A stretch of 64,000 nt of DNA, from positions 2,461,484-2,525,483 of the forward strand of contig OZ024733.1 of the NCBI GenBank assembly GCA_964016875.1, given 5' to 3'. This document shows, one piece after another, positions 11,552 to 21,731 of this stretch. Below the pieces are notes generated by a model. The model searched no databases. It worked only from the letters and a program-made list of their open reading frames with translations, and was not told where the DNA came from. Source of the DNA: Fallopia convolvulus (taxonomy: Eukaryota > Streptophyta > Magnoliopsida > Caryophyllales > Polygonaceae). A program made the position numbers and the translations under genes. The first letter of the stretch is position 1; each line of letters begins with the position of its first letter.

Positions 11552-12485
11552 TGTGAGCCCCACCATGACGGTGAGCCAAGAAGAGGAAGACATGTCCGTG
11601 CGCTCCGACGGACCCATTACTTGAGCCAGGACCCGTGCCATAGCCCGAGCCACTTCGTCCCTCGCCGTGCGCGTCCTCGCAAGCCACGGCTCAGCCACCG
11701 CCGCGCCCCTCACCCGGTGTGTCTCCTTCATCGAAGGTGCGCCGGCCATCCAGGCCGACGCTACGCACCGCGGCGCCGAGATCCTCACTCTCGGTGCCGT
11801 GCCAGCCACGCAGGCCGAGCACCATGCCACGCCGGGCCACCCCGGCGTGGGAACTTGAGGTTCTGGTGCGCCTCGTCCTCGACACTTGAGGTTCGGGTGC
11901 GCACCAGCCCCGACGCCGCCGAAGCCCTGCCGCGCCCTTGCCCGTGTCGCGACATGCCTTTGGCGCGCCATAGCCTTGTCACGACCTTGTCGCGACACTC
12001 GCGACTAGGCCACCGTGACCATCTATGTTTCTTGCTATTTTTAGATTTATTTTCATTCCGAAACATTTCTATTTATGTAACTTCTACTTTTGCTTAGGAT
12101 TTTGGGCTTGGGCTTGCATCTTGGGCCGCGTGCGTGCATCACCCTTATGCCGCCCTTGCCACTAGGGTTTTACTAGGGTTTGGCGTGCCATCTTCCTTAT
12201 AAAAGAGGCACGCCCCCTCCATTGTTTCTTACGCTTTGAATGAACTATCGTTATGCTGTCGAGATTACTCCAGAACTAATTCTAAAAGGCGTCAACCCGA
12301 ATTCTCTTCTCATCCCATACTCTTCCGTTTTCCCTCAAAAGAGATCACCTCCTTAAATCCTTTCACTTCTTCCCTACCAAGTCTAGTCGTTAACTCGACT
12401 CAAATCTATCAAAAACCGAAGTGAGAAGACCATTTACGAGTCCAAGATCGATCCCTTCGTGAATCCTTCAACGGGGTTCACATCA
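11549..12485 (+). repeat. 3' LTR of G2, complete
   Basis: 937 bp from TGATGTGAGCCCC to GGGGTTCACATCA with inverted ends, and a TATAAAA at 12198-12204. The first 72 bp are absent from the 5' LTR. The flanking five bases to the right are ATAAG. Confidence 0.93.
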
Positions 12486-12844
12486 ATAAGATAATAAACT
12501 ATTAGTTTAATCAAGTTAGTGGGTTTTGTAGAGATTTTCATTTAAGAAGCAATCTAGTGTAATGAATGGAATCTTTTCCAAAATCTCCATATATCTTTGT
12601 AATGATTAGTCCGACGCGTTTGCAAACGGACCGAGGATTGGTTTGTGATGCGCGTCGGAACGATCGGGGTTTAAGAAAGGAATTTTCTGTTAACTATGAA
12701 TTTATTAAGTTCCGTCTTTAATAAATTCATCTACTCGAATGAGGATTTCATGAGAATATTATAATCTCTTTTCTTTTTAGAAATTTTATGAGATTATTTT
12801 ATTTAATAAAAATAATTAAATATTAAGAAATGAAATTTATATAT
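12486..12844. other. AT-rich gap, no gene seen
   Basis: Unique-looking AT-rich sequence with no convincing open frame, RNA gene or repeat boundary. Confidence 0.5.
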
Positions 12845-13740
12845 TTGACGGAAATTGCGGTTATTACACTATCAAAGAATCATGACTTAACCAAACTTAG
12901 TAAAATGGTAAGTAAGGGTCGATTTCGCAAAGACTCGTGTATTTGTGTTCTTACTTGCTTGTCAGGTAATAGAAATATGGGGGGTTTGTTGAATGATTAT
13001 CTAACTCTAAGATGCAAATTAAATCTAAATATGAATGCAAAGAATGTTTGTGTTTGTAACAATATGAGAGAAGTATGTTCAACTAGTTAAATCCATCATA
13101 GATATGCTTATTGATCATTGATTCTCTTGATTCTCACTTCACTTGAATAATCTATCGTGGATTATGATCCAAACTTCAAGTTTAGCTGATAGAACTAACA
13201 GTCTAACAACCATAATCAACTTCTAGATTCAATTAAACAACAACTTTAAGAGTCAAGTATCGATAGAAACAAACACTTAGAGCAAATAGACATCTAAGTT
13301 ATTTGTGGATTTATTCCCTTCTACAACTAAATAGCCTGAACGGGTCTAAACAATTGTAGATTCTACTTTATCTAACAAATCACGAACGAGATTTAATTAG
13401 ATTAGTTGTAAATTAACCTAGAAATTCAATTAGGTGATCAAGCTAACAAAACTCTAGATAAACTTTGATTCAATTAAGCATATGGAATAAAACCTATTCA
13501 AGTTTGTTGAGAATCAATCAAACCTTACAATAGTATGCAATGTATGATTTCAATAACTAGTCAAACACAAGAGATTTAGCAATGCACAATTAAATTAAAG
13601 CAAACTTATAAATTTGGTTCAAAGATCTCTTAAGAAAACTCTCTAGAAAACCCTAGTCTCCAAATTACAATTAGAATTGTTATCCAAGAAAGAAAACTAC
13701 AAGAGTTTTTAAGCATCTCACACAACTAAAGATAGAGAAT
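12845..13740 (-). repeat. Eroded LTR-like remnant, possibly Athila/Tat type
   Basis: The stretch GGTAAGTAAGGGTCGATTTCGCAAAGACTC near 12906 resembles in style the LTR end of the Athila derivative at 38625 (GCAAGTAAGCAAGGGGTCGAACCC), followed in both by AT-rich sequence mentioning TTGATTCA-type words. No termini, primer site or coding sequence are visible. The identification is weak and rests on one motif and general composition. 13741-13980 shows nothing further. Confidence 0.3.
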
Positions 13741-13980
13741 ATCCCAATGCCATACTATCCATAAATAACATAAGACTAACCCAACATGAAGCCCAATAAG
13801 TCGATATAACTTCTGCCGCAAAGCGCCGAAAAGCGAAGTCAAAGCTCATAAAGCTCGACCGAGCTTTTTCTCCCTTGCCCGTGATTTTCGCTCTGTTGGA
13901 ATTGCTCGGCTTGGTCCATGAAATACGTGTCTTTTGAGATGGGTTTGTCATCATCAAAAAGGGGAAAATTGTTTGGACGG

Positions 13981-14960
13981 TGTTGGGAACTGATGTTCTA
14001 TAAACATCGAAGCAACGATCGAGATCTCCAATTTTGATAATGACAAACACCATTTGAGAACTAACGTGTTATGTCCAAGTATTTCAAGGGAACTTCAGGT
14101 TGAATGGATATTCACTCAAAGAAGCTCAACAATGACAGACTGCATGAAAGCTAAAAGAAGCAGTTCCCTTCAAGGGAACGCATGAGTGACAAGTTCCTAG
14201 GAACTCACATGTGAAAACAAACAACTCAGTGCGAAACACGGAAGCATGTTCCAAACAAAACAAAGGCACATTTTGTTCCTTAGATTGAGATGATTGATCC
14301 AATGGCCCGATGATCTTGAAGAGTTGAAAAATTCAAATGGAATCACATTTGAACAAAGTACACATACTTGGCTAACAAGACAAGGGTATTTCGGACAAGT
14401 GCACCAGGTGAAGATTGGGCCCTAAGCATCAAACGTCTATATAAGCTCATGAATAGTGCACTTGCAACCTATTTCTCAAAAAGCCCTAAGAAATCCCTAA
14501 AGGAGTTGAGTCAAGAATGAAAAATTCAAGGGAAGTCCCCGACGACAAGTGTTTGATCTTGACGGCGGTGAAGTGAGTGTTCCCAGGTGCCAGGGAACTG
14601 AGTAACAATACAAGCGTATAAGTGTAAGGTTTGACTTCCTTATTTTAGTTGACATGTTGTCCTATCATTTAGGTTGAGAAAGTTCATTAGTGTTCCTAAA
14701 GTTTGAAGACTATTAGGAACAAAGAGGTTTGAACTTTTCCTTGTAGTAGCTTAGAGAACAATCAATAAAAGAAGGAAGTAATTCAAAATCTTCCAAGCGG
14801 AGGTAAAGGTTTACCCATACAACTAGTTAGTTGTAGTGGGGTTAATTTATAAAGGAACTGTGTCTCATCTTGTTTATTTACTTAAGTTTTCTTATTTCCG
14901 CTGCTCTGGGAACATTCCAACGTTTATTCCCAACTCTTAGCTCATACTTACGATCCAACA
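13981..14960 (+). repeat. Solo LTR, probably Ty1/copia
   Basis: 980 bp bounded by perfect inverted ends TGTTGG and CCAACA, with no primer site, polypurine tract or coding sequence on either side. The inverse of its 3' part is found at 18917-19156 (shared block around AAACCTTTACCTCC-GC-TTGGAAGATTT). The flanking five bases (GACGG and CAGTA) do not match, so either the target duplication has decayed or the copy is rearranged. Confidence 0.6.
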
Positions 14961-15301
14961 CAGTAATAAATTATGGTAAGGACAAGTGAATAGCCAAACA
15001 TAAGCATTGCAAGTGACACATTTCATTCACACAAAAGTACAAACACTTTTCACGCATAGTAAATGCTAGCTTTTAGGATACATAAAAAGAAAAGAAAAGG
15101 TTTGATATAGCCCTTTGTTTCAAGACCCCATTAGATCAGAAGCGAGAATACATATCTCAATGAAGCCACAGAAGATTAGAACTCCAATAAAAAATAAGAA
15201 CGGATAGGAAAACTATGATAACCTTGTCATTACACACAATCAACACTAAGTAGTAATACTATATACTCAAAAGCCCGCATTATATTCACACATTTGTGCT
15301 C

Positions 15302-18035
15302 TCATGAGATTGAGTGATGCCTTCGCTTCTGAAAGAAGAACCTTGATTCCGAATTGGCCTTTGAGGCAAGAGGCTTAATGGTGTGTAGTCTGAAAAGCGA
15401 GTTGAGCTTGCTCAGCTTTCTGGTGAATGATTTGAACAGCTTGTTTGCAGGGTGTGTTCTAACAAGGTCCTGTTTCATAGAAACATGGTCCTTCTCCAAA
15501 TCAGTTAGTCTCATCCTCATCCTAGCCACCTCTAGCTTGAGTTCTCTGTTTTCCCTTCTGACCGACGCGTAGTTATCTCTGGGTGAGATGGCTCCACTCC
15601 CAGCACCGCTGCTTGAGCGTTGAGGGAAATGGCAGCCATTGATGGACCCGAAAAACAACTGGTTGTGACCTCCATTCATTGCATTCCTCAGCCTGATCTG
15701 CTCGAAGTAGAGCACTTGGACCGCCATTTGAACTGGCAGCCTCTCGTTCTGAGCCGCGTGACTGCAGGCTTCTTGTGATAGCTTATGGCAATCAACAGTT
15801 TTGCATAGCCGGTAGCGTTCCGAGTCCTTTATGTTTGGATGAACCTGAATTTGCAAAGATTTGTGTAACATGGATATTGTTAGAATCCTAAGCTTTAAGG
15901 GAAAAAAAGGATTTTCTTTTGGTACCCAACAAAAATTCTTATTCCTTTGGGTACCCCGGTAGTTTTGACAAGTTTCTTCTCGTAAACTAAACTTAGTAAA
16001 AAATGCTAGTTTAGTTTATGGGAATGAACTTGTCAAAACTACGAGTTGGTATTAAAAGGAATAAGAAAATTTTTTGGACACAAAAGAAAAAGTCGAAATT
16101 TCGAGGGTACCAAAAGAAAATCCCAAAAAAAGGGAAAAAAAAGGAGAAAATTGCTTGCCTTGAGGAAGATGTCGACAGCTCTGTAGAGTCCATCAGTGAC
16201 AGTGCGTGCGTGATCAGGAAGTAGCTCTGCAAGTGCGATGAACTTTGAAGGTGTCAGGTTGGAGTCCAAGGCAACCTCAGCAAGGTAATTGTCCAATAAC
16301 TTGGACACTTTGAGAATGGAGCTTTGTTTGGGTGAGCAAGGACTATCAAAGTCATACACCATATCTATCTCATTTTGAAGCCGATTATGATCCTCCTCCT
16401 CGTCGTCCTCGTCTTCATCCAAGTTAAGGAAAATCGAAAATATCCTTAATATGGTGTCCGTATCATAAATGGGGCCATGATTATTCCCATGTGACGAGTT
16501 GGCGGCCGGAATCAGTACCTCCTCAAGGATGGCCTGGTCCAACTGCAACCCGATCCGCCTCTCGAGGTCCGCCTTGCAAGACGTGAGAGCCGACGACGCA
16601 ATGGCGCTCTTGAGGAGGCTCGAAAGGAACGCCATTGGGACCGAGCTCTTCCTCGACGGGGTCGGAAGAAGGCTCACCATAGCTTCGACGATAACCCTGT
16701 CCGTCAGCGGGTCCCGCACGACGAGTCCCCTTAAGCAAGTATGAGCATAGTTGATCAGGATCCTGCTGATCAGGTCCTGTTTCAGACCCTTCAATTTCAC
16801 AGCTGATAACACCCTCTGGAACAGATCGAGATCGAGCACCGCCAACGACTTCCCCCACCAGTCGTCTGCCGGCGTCTCCTGGCCTGCAGACGACGTCGTT
16901 TTCCTGTGCAAGCTGTGCTCGAGCTTCAGTAGTCCCGAGGAGAGCTGCTCCTTGCACGCATTGTTCGCGATGGCAGCGATAAGCCTGTTGACCAAGCCGA
17001 TTTTGTGGTCGGCTATAGGCAGGAGACTCTGGCAGTGGTGAAGCACTGATATGGAGTTGGATATGCTTGGGAGAACAAACTCCTTGATATACGACTCCGT
17101 CCTCGACTCCAGATTCTTGTCTGCGTAGTCTTCCGTCATCTCGAGGAAATGGGATGCACAGCGTAGTATGGCCACGTTCGAGAGGGTGATCTCGGTGTTG
17201 ATTCCGTAGCAGAATTTTGCGGCGATCTCGAAGGCTTGTGCACCGCCGGGTACATATGGTATGACTATTCTTGAAACTTTTGAGTCCTTGGGGGCTTCCA
17301 GCAAAAGCTTTCGGATCCACCCACTCCGCGACACAAGAGGAAACTGCATGTTTTGGACATCTATGAATTATTAGCCGGCCTTTTCATAGTATTATTGGCC
17401 ATCTTAACAAAGTAGTAATAATTACCTTGTGAAGTGCAAAACTAGCAGGTCCTACTTCAACGGTAAGGTCACTCGACACATCAGAAATTGGCCTGAAAAG
17501 CAATTAGAGAAGAGATCAAAACATACCATGTATCCTAGTGTACGTACATACTTGTTACTTATTTTTTTGAATGACTATGTGACTGACCTTTTCGTCCTCA
17601 TTAGAATAATCAGGATGCACATACTTCTTACATACATATGAATCTCATTGTCATATACACAGTCAGATCCACACGATCACTATAATTCTATTGCTCTGTT
17701 CCAGCATTTAGTGCGAGCTGTATTTTGTTGTCTTATAATAATTTAATGGTATTTTTCCTCGAATTAGTTCCTGAAATTAATCTCATTGATTGAGGCCGCA
17801 TTCACTCAAACTTTTGTCATTTTCAACCAATAAATTCAGTGTATATCATCAATTTTAACTATTATGAACATAGCAGAAAAGCAACAATTATGAGCTATAT
17901 GAATGCATAATAATAAGTGAAAAGGAAAGCAATACATTACCATTCATTAGCATGTCTCGCACTTGAACCGGGTCGAAATGCTCTCTTCCCTGTAGCAATG
18001 CTTGGCTTCAGCTCGCCCAAAGTCATAACCCCCAT
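15302..18035 (-). CDS. NPH3-domain BTB/POZ protein, substrate adaptor of CUL3 ubiquitin ligase (predicted)
   Basis: Four coding exons: 18035-17941, 17492-17426, 17343-16159, 15844-15302, giving 629 aa. The start (MGVMTLGELKPS) is at 18033-18035. The N-terminal BTB/POZ part runs HANEWPISDVSSDLTVEVG through FALHK and FPLVSRSG to the CASHFLEMTED region. The NPH3 domain contains WWGKSLAVLDLDLFQRV, SSVPMAFLSSLLK, DLERRIGLQLDQA, LLPDHAR and KLSQEACSHAAQNERLPVQM. A C-terminal coiled coil (REN-RELKLEVARMRMRLTDLEKDH) and the tail RRHHSIS follow. The family, known from NPH3 and RPT2, couples plasma-membrane signals such as phototropins or auxin transport to CUL3 ligases. Introns 1 and 2 are GT-AG; intron 3 is GC-AG. 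Which subfamily member this is I cannot settle. Confidence 0.95.
15845..16158 (-). other. GC-AG intron 3 of the NPH3-type gene
   Basis: The donor reads CTCAAG|GCAAGC (exon ends 16159) and the acceptor TTCAG|GTTCATCC (exon starts 15844). This joins FLK to VHPNIKDSERYRLCK in phase 0, the family's normal sequence. No GT donor near the boundary keeps the frame. About two thirds of the intron is the MITE at 15909-16123. Confidence 0.85.
15909..16123. mobile_element. Hairpin MITE inside intron 3 of the NPH3-type gene
   Basis: 215 bp with perfect 19-bp terminal inverted repeats GGATTTTCTTTTGGTACCC (15909-15927 and, inverted, 16105-16123). Complementarity continues inward: AGTTTTGACAAGTT (15961) against AACTTGTCAAAACT (16027-16040), and GTAAACTAAACT against AGTTTAGTTTA. 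A-rich flanks make the target duplication ambiguous, so the superfamily is not assigned. Confidence 0.8.
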
Positions 18036-18916
18036 CTCTCTGTCTTCTTCTGTGCAGCCTCCTGAACTACAAAAGGCAGAAAAGAATTGTCGGAAAACCC
18101 GACTTCTCTAAGAACCCATCTCGAGCCATAAGCTGATGATCATACAAAGACTAATGCTTCAAATTGGGTTCACAAGAAACCAATATGCACTTTGCTGCAG
18201 AAAGTATAGCTTTCTATGCTTGAAAGCATTCTCTATGTATTGTGTTTATGTTTGGAAACACAAAGGTGTAAAGGCCAATCCAATGAAGACTTTTCCCCAC
18301 TTCAATATTTGGGGGTGTTGTTTTATTTTGATTTGGTAAAGTCTAAGGGGAGGAATGATGATGCTCTTCTATAACTGCTTTTCGGTGAAAGAAGAAAGCG
18401 TGGTTTCGTTTTGTTTATTTTTTATTATTTTTGGGGTGTAAGGGGGAGAAGGGTGCAATCATGGGTTTGTAAGAAAGGAAAAGGGGATTTGGGATTAGCT
18501 TAAAATAAGGCATTGATTATGTGTAAAGCTAAGCCTGAGTGGGCAGGCATATTATTAAGAATGATTATCATCAAGTGTTATAATGAGAAGCACAACACTT
18601 GGTTAATATTAAGCTTGAGTTTTTCTTAAAAAATTCAAATATTTGTAAACTACTACCTACCAAAAAAAATATATTTGTAAACTACTATATATGATGAAGT
18701 TATGTTTGGCTAATGTTTGCCGGGAGTTTTTTTTTTAATAACAATGAGGTAAATATTATATTATCCGTCTGACCGTCTATTACAAGACCAATCTAAATTA
18801 TTTCAGCGAATGATCTTTAAAAAATTAATTATAAAGAGCTGACTAACAATTGAGCATAATGTTGTAGAAAAATTTAGACCAAGAGGTTTAAATTTTGGGT
18901 GAAAATGTTATTGTAG
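18036..18916. other. Region upstream of the NPH3-type gene
   Basis: Contains the 5' UTR and promoter of the minus-strand gene. A purine-rich (minus) tract lies just before the ATG, but no TATA box at a convincing distance was found. The rest is AT-rich with no other gene. Confidence 0.4.
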
Positions 18917-19156
18917 GATCGTAGATTGGATCAAATAATCGGGAACAGTTCCAGAGACAGTTCCCTTACGCAGCGAACAAGTAAAGCAAAATATAAATGA
19001 CAAAAACTCAAGGACACAATTCCTTATAGAGGAACCCCACTTCAAACAACAAGTTGAATGGGTAAACCTCTACCTCCCTTGGAGGATTTCAAATGAGCTT
19101 ATAACGATTCAAACAAAGCAGTCAAACATCGAAGCTTCCTAGTGCAGTTGCCTTTA
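18917..19156 (-). repeat. LTR fragment related to the solo LTR at 13981
   Basis: On the minus strand this matches the 3' part of the 13981-14960 LTR, including the blocks around GGAGGTAGAGGTTTACCCATTC and GTGGGGTTCC. It ends near GATCGTAGATTGGATC. The 5' part of the LTR is missing. Confidence 0.55.
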
Positions 19157-19341
19157 GCACTGAAACCATTATTCTAAAAATCCTCGCCTAGGCCCCGACG
19201 AGACGCTGAAAGGTGCTAGCCCGCCTAGCCTTCCAACCCATCTAGGAGACCGTCTATATCGTCTAGGTGCCCTTTTAAGCCGCCTAGGCGCTAGGCGATC
19301 CCTCTCTGCCAAGAGCCCGCCTAACGTTTTTTAGAACACTG
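19157..19341. mobile_element. hAT-like MITE
   Basis: The right end CGTTTTTTAGAACACTG is mirrored by a degenerate left end CACTGAAACCATTATTCTAAAAATC. The body carries GCCTAGGCG palindromic words. The CAGTG-type ends suggest hAT. No clear 8-bp target duplication is seen. Confidence 0.45.
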
Positions 19342-19511
19342 ACCGGAACTGACTCCAACGACAACGTAAAGTTCACGCACTGTTCACGCACTGTTCACGA
19401 ACTGACTGCCAAGAGCCCGCCTTGTTGCTTTGGATCACTCTAAAGCTATCTTTGCTTTCAGGTGAACACTGTTCATTCGACAAGTGATCCATTTTTCCCT
19501 GGCTTCGATTT

Positions 19512-20131
19512 TGATGCGACCCTGCCTAGGCTCGGACCCAGTTCCGACGGACCCGAGACGGCCTAGACCTTGGAGACCCCCTTGGCTTAGGACATAGTCT
19601 ATTTATGTATTATTTATTATTATTTCTATTTCCGTCATTTGCTTTCCGTCTTTACTATTTTAGGCGTGTGCTCTCTTATGCTTAAGAGGCCGGCCCATTA
19701 TGGTAGAATAAGGCCCTTAGGGTTTGTTGCACCTTTCCATTTTTATTAGTTACTATTATTAGTATTATGAGCTTGGATGTTGGGCCTAGCATGTTGCTAA
19801 CCCTAATCCAGCCCATTTAGAACTAGGGTTTTTTGTGGCCTCCTCTATATAAAGGAGCCACGCCCCCTCTTATTATTCACGTCCAAAATGAATTAAGCCA
19901 GAGCATTGAGTCGAGTTTCTCCTCCCCTTTGGCCCGGGCGTCAACCTATTCTTTTCCCGACCCCATATTCTCCTGGCCTACGTCAAACTAGGCCCCCTTC
20001 TCAATCCTTTCACTTCACTTCTCATCTCAAAGTCTAGGCTTCGGCCTCAAATCTATCCGGTTACTATTTATCGGAGAAGATCCGAACGTTTCGAGCCTAG
20101 ATCCGCCCCTTGTGACCCTAGGGTCGCATCA
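19512..20131 (+). repeat. 5' LTR of N1
   Basis: 620 bp with perfect 11-bp inverted ends TGATGCGACCC and GGGTCGCATCA. TATATAAA at 19846-19853 is the likely TATA box. Confidence 0.95.
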
Positions 20132-20133
20132 AT

Positions 20134-20145
20134 TGGTATCAGAGC
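20134..20145 (+). other. Primer-binding site of N1, tRNA-iMet
   Basis: TGGTATCAGAGC two bases after the LTR, a perfect initiator-Met primer site. Confidence 0.9.
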
Positions 20146-20360
20146 TTAGGCGGTTCGAACGGTTCCTTCTCCAAAAAAAAACAGTCGACTTCTGCCCAGA
20201 TTTCGCCCCAAAAAAAATTCTTTTTTCTGCAATTTTCTTCCAGAATATTGTAGATCTTTTCGATACGAGTTCGGGCATATAAAATTCGCCCAAATCGGAG
20301 TTCGTTTGCCCTTCCAAAAGGCCAAAACATCACGGTCGCGTGCCAGGATCGAGTCTCAGC

Positions 20361-20384
20361 GTGCCAGGATCCGAGTCCTGGCAC
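20361..20384 (+). other. Perfect hairpin in N1 leader
   Basis: GTGCCAGGA, loop TCCGAG, TCCTGGCAC: a 9-bp perfect stem. The half-site GTGCCAGGATC also occurs in direct repeat just upstream near 20339. A packaging or dimerisation role is possible but unproven. Confidence 0.5.
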
Positions 20385-20711
20385 AGCAGCAGCGTGCCGC
20401 CAGTGTGCCAAGGTTGCAGCCTCCGTGTGCCAGCCCGCGCCGAAGATCTTGCCAAATCAAATCCGAGATTTTTTCTCCTTTTTGGTTACGCTATTTCGAG
20501 GCATATCTTTATATGATTTTATCTTGATTTTATTTTGTTTGTTTTGCTTCCTTTTTGTAAAGATCTTAACTATATAAAAGATCTCGTTATATTTTATTTC
20601 TAGGATAGTTTATATTTTTTCCCGATTTGTAAGAGATTCTTTCGGGTTGTGAAAGATCTCGTAATATTGTAAAAAAAAAGAAAAAAAAAATATATCCCGA
20701 GGGGCCAAGAC

Positions 20712-21731
20712 ATGTCTTGGACCTGCTCGGAAATATGGGACGATTCGGACTCTTGGGATCGGCCACATCGACGAGTCAACACTCGTCCCTCTAAGCCGCT
20801 TCCAAGAGACCACCCGGATTGGATCCCACCATACCGGTTTCCCGAGAATCGGGCCCGCTACTGCGGAGAAAATCCTAGATCCCGGCGTCGTTCTTACGAC
20901 GAGCGGGATTGGAGTCCGCCTCCTCGGCGTGCACGTGAAACTCCTCGACCCCGGCATCGTTCCAACGACGAGCGGGAGTGGAGTCCGCCTCCTCGGCGCC
21001 CACGCTCTCGAGTCCACAACGAGGGCTCGCGCGCCAAGCATTTAGCCTCGGCGCACCATGTGCCAAGACCTGCCCCTTCGGTTGAGCCCTCGTCCTCTCC
21101 CGTGGCCGAGAGTCCTAGCCTTGAGGACAGGTTTGCGGCCTTAGAGCGTCGGATGGTCAAATACATGGTACGTTTTCATCCCACACTCGTCCCAATACTC
21201 GTTTCGACACCCAAGCCACCATTAGCGTCGGTGCAGAGCGAGCCCATCATCGAGACCGTCTTGGCACCTCAACCACAATTTACACCCGTTCCGAGTAACG
21301 TGCCGAGCGACGTGCCAAGCGATCTAGTCCTCACCGAGGATACCACACCTGTGGTGCCAATGCCAATCGTCGAGGTTCCGCCTCAGCTCGACGTCGAGCC
21401 CTCACATACAACGGCGCCTTATTTGATTGAGCTTACGACGTCGGACACGCCGATCACCATGACCTTATCTTTGCTATCCGACGTCAAACCCGATCCCATA
21501 CTCGAGCCTGCCCCTATGTCGACACCGTATATTTTACTCTTCGAGAAGACCCACCTCGATAGCAAGGCTTTGATGAGACCGACATCGTCTTCCCTAGCCC
21601 ACACAACATTGAAGCGAGGATGCTTCGAATCTAAGGGAGGGAGGATGATGCGACCCTGCCTAGGCTCGGACCCAGTTCCGACGGACCCGAGACGGCCTAG
21701 ACCTTGGAGACCCCCTTGGCTTAGGACATAG
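20712..21731 (+). CDS. gag-like protein of non-autonomous element N1 (339 aa)
   Basis: An uninterrupted 339-aa frame begins with ATG at 20712 about 580 nt after the 5' LTR and runs 83 nt into the 3' LTR. Residues about 30-60 (DHPDWIPPYRFPENRARY) match in spacing the gag N-terminal motif of G1 (DWIPRPKLPENRAVYDR) and G3 (DWIPPPRLAKNRREYDR). Then come Arg/Pro-rich repeats (DERDWSPPPRR, DEREWSPPPRR), a short predicted helix (LEDRFAALERRMVKYM) and a long Pro/Val/Thr-rich tail. The gag capsid core and CCHC knuckle are absent. Whether it is translated is unknown; the intact frame may simply reflect youth. Confidence 0.6.
   Translation: MSWTCSEIWDDSDSWDRPHRRVNTRPSKPLPRDHPDWIPPYRFPENRARYCGENPRSRRRSYDERDWSPPPRRARETPRPRHRSNDEREWSPPPRRPRSRVHNEGSRAKHLASAHHVPRPAPSVEPSSSPVAESPSLEDRFAALERRMVKYMVRFHPTLVPILVSTPKPPLASVQSEPIIETVLAPQPQFTPVPSNVPSDVPSDLVLTEDTTPVVPMPIVEVPPQLDVEPSHTTAPYLIELTTSDTPITMTLSLLSDVKPDPILEPAPMSTPYILLFEKTHLDSKALMRPTSSSLAHTTLKRGCFESKGGRMMRPCLGSDPVPTDPRRPRPWRPPWLRT
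21633..21645 (+). other. Polypurine tract of N1
   Basis: AAGGGAGGGAGGA directly before the 3' LTR. Confidence 0.8.

Larger units (their letters stand above)
6121..12485 (+). mobile_element. Ty3/gypsy LTR retrotransposon G2 (same family as G1)
   Basis: Order on the plus strand: truncated 5' LTR (6121-6985), initiator-Met primer site, shortened gag, protease, reverse transcriptase, RNase H, integrase with a GPF module, polypurine tract, 3' LTR (11549-12485). The pol order RT-RH-INT and the GPF motif place it among Ty3/gypsy chromovirus-like elements; I see no chromodomain. The leader and the N-terminal half of gag present in G1 are missing. The LTRs differ at roughly 25-30 of 865 aligned positions, so the insertion is not very recent. 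The 5' end is truncated, so no target duplication is recoverable. Confidence 0.93.

Noticed and set aside
16039..17349. Separate 436-aa gene ending within intron 3
   Set aside because: The tail after FLK is intron and MITE sequence; splicing restores the conserved NPH3-family continuation.
18917..19156. 3' LTR of copia A
   Set aside because: It matches the 13981 LTR family better than the copia A LTR at 32596, so it is kept as an unrelated fragment.
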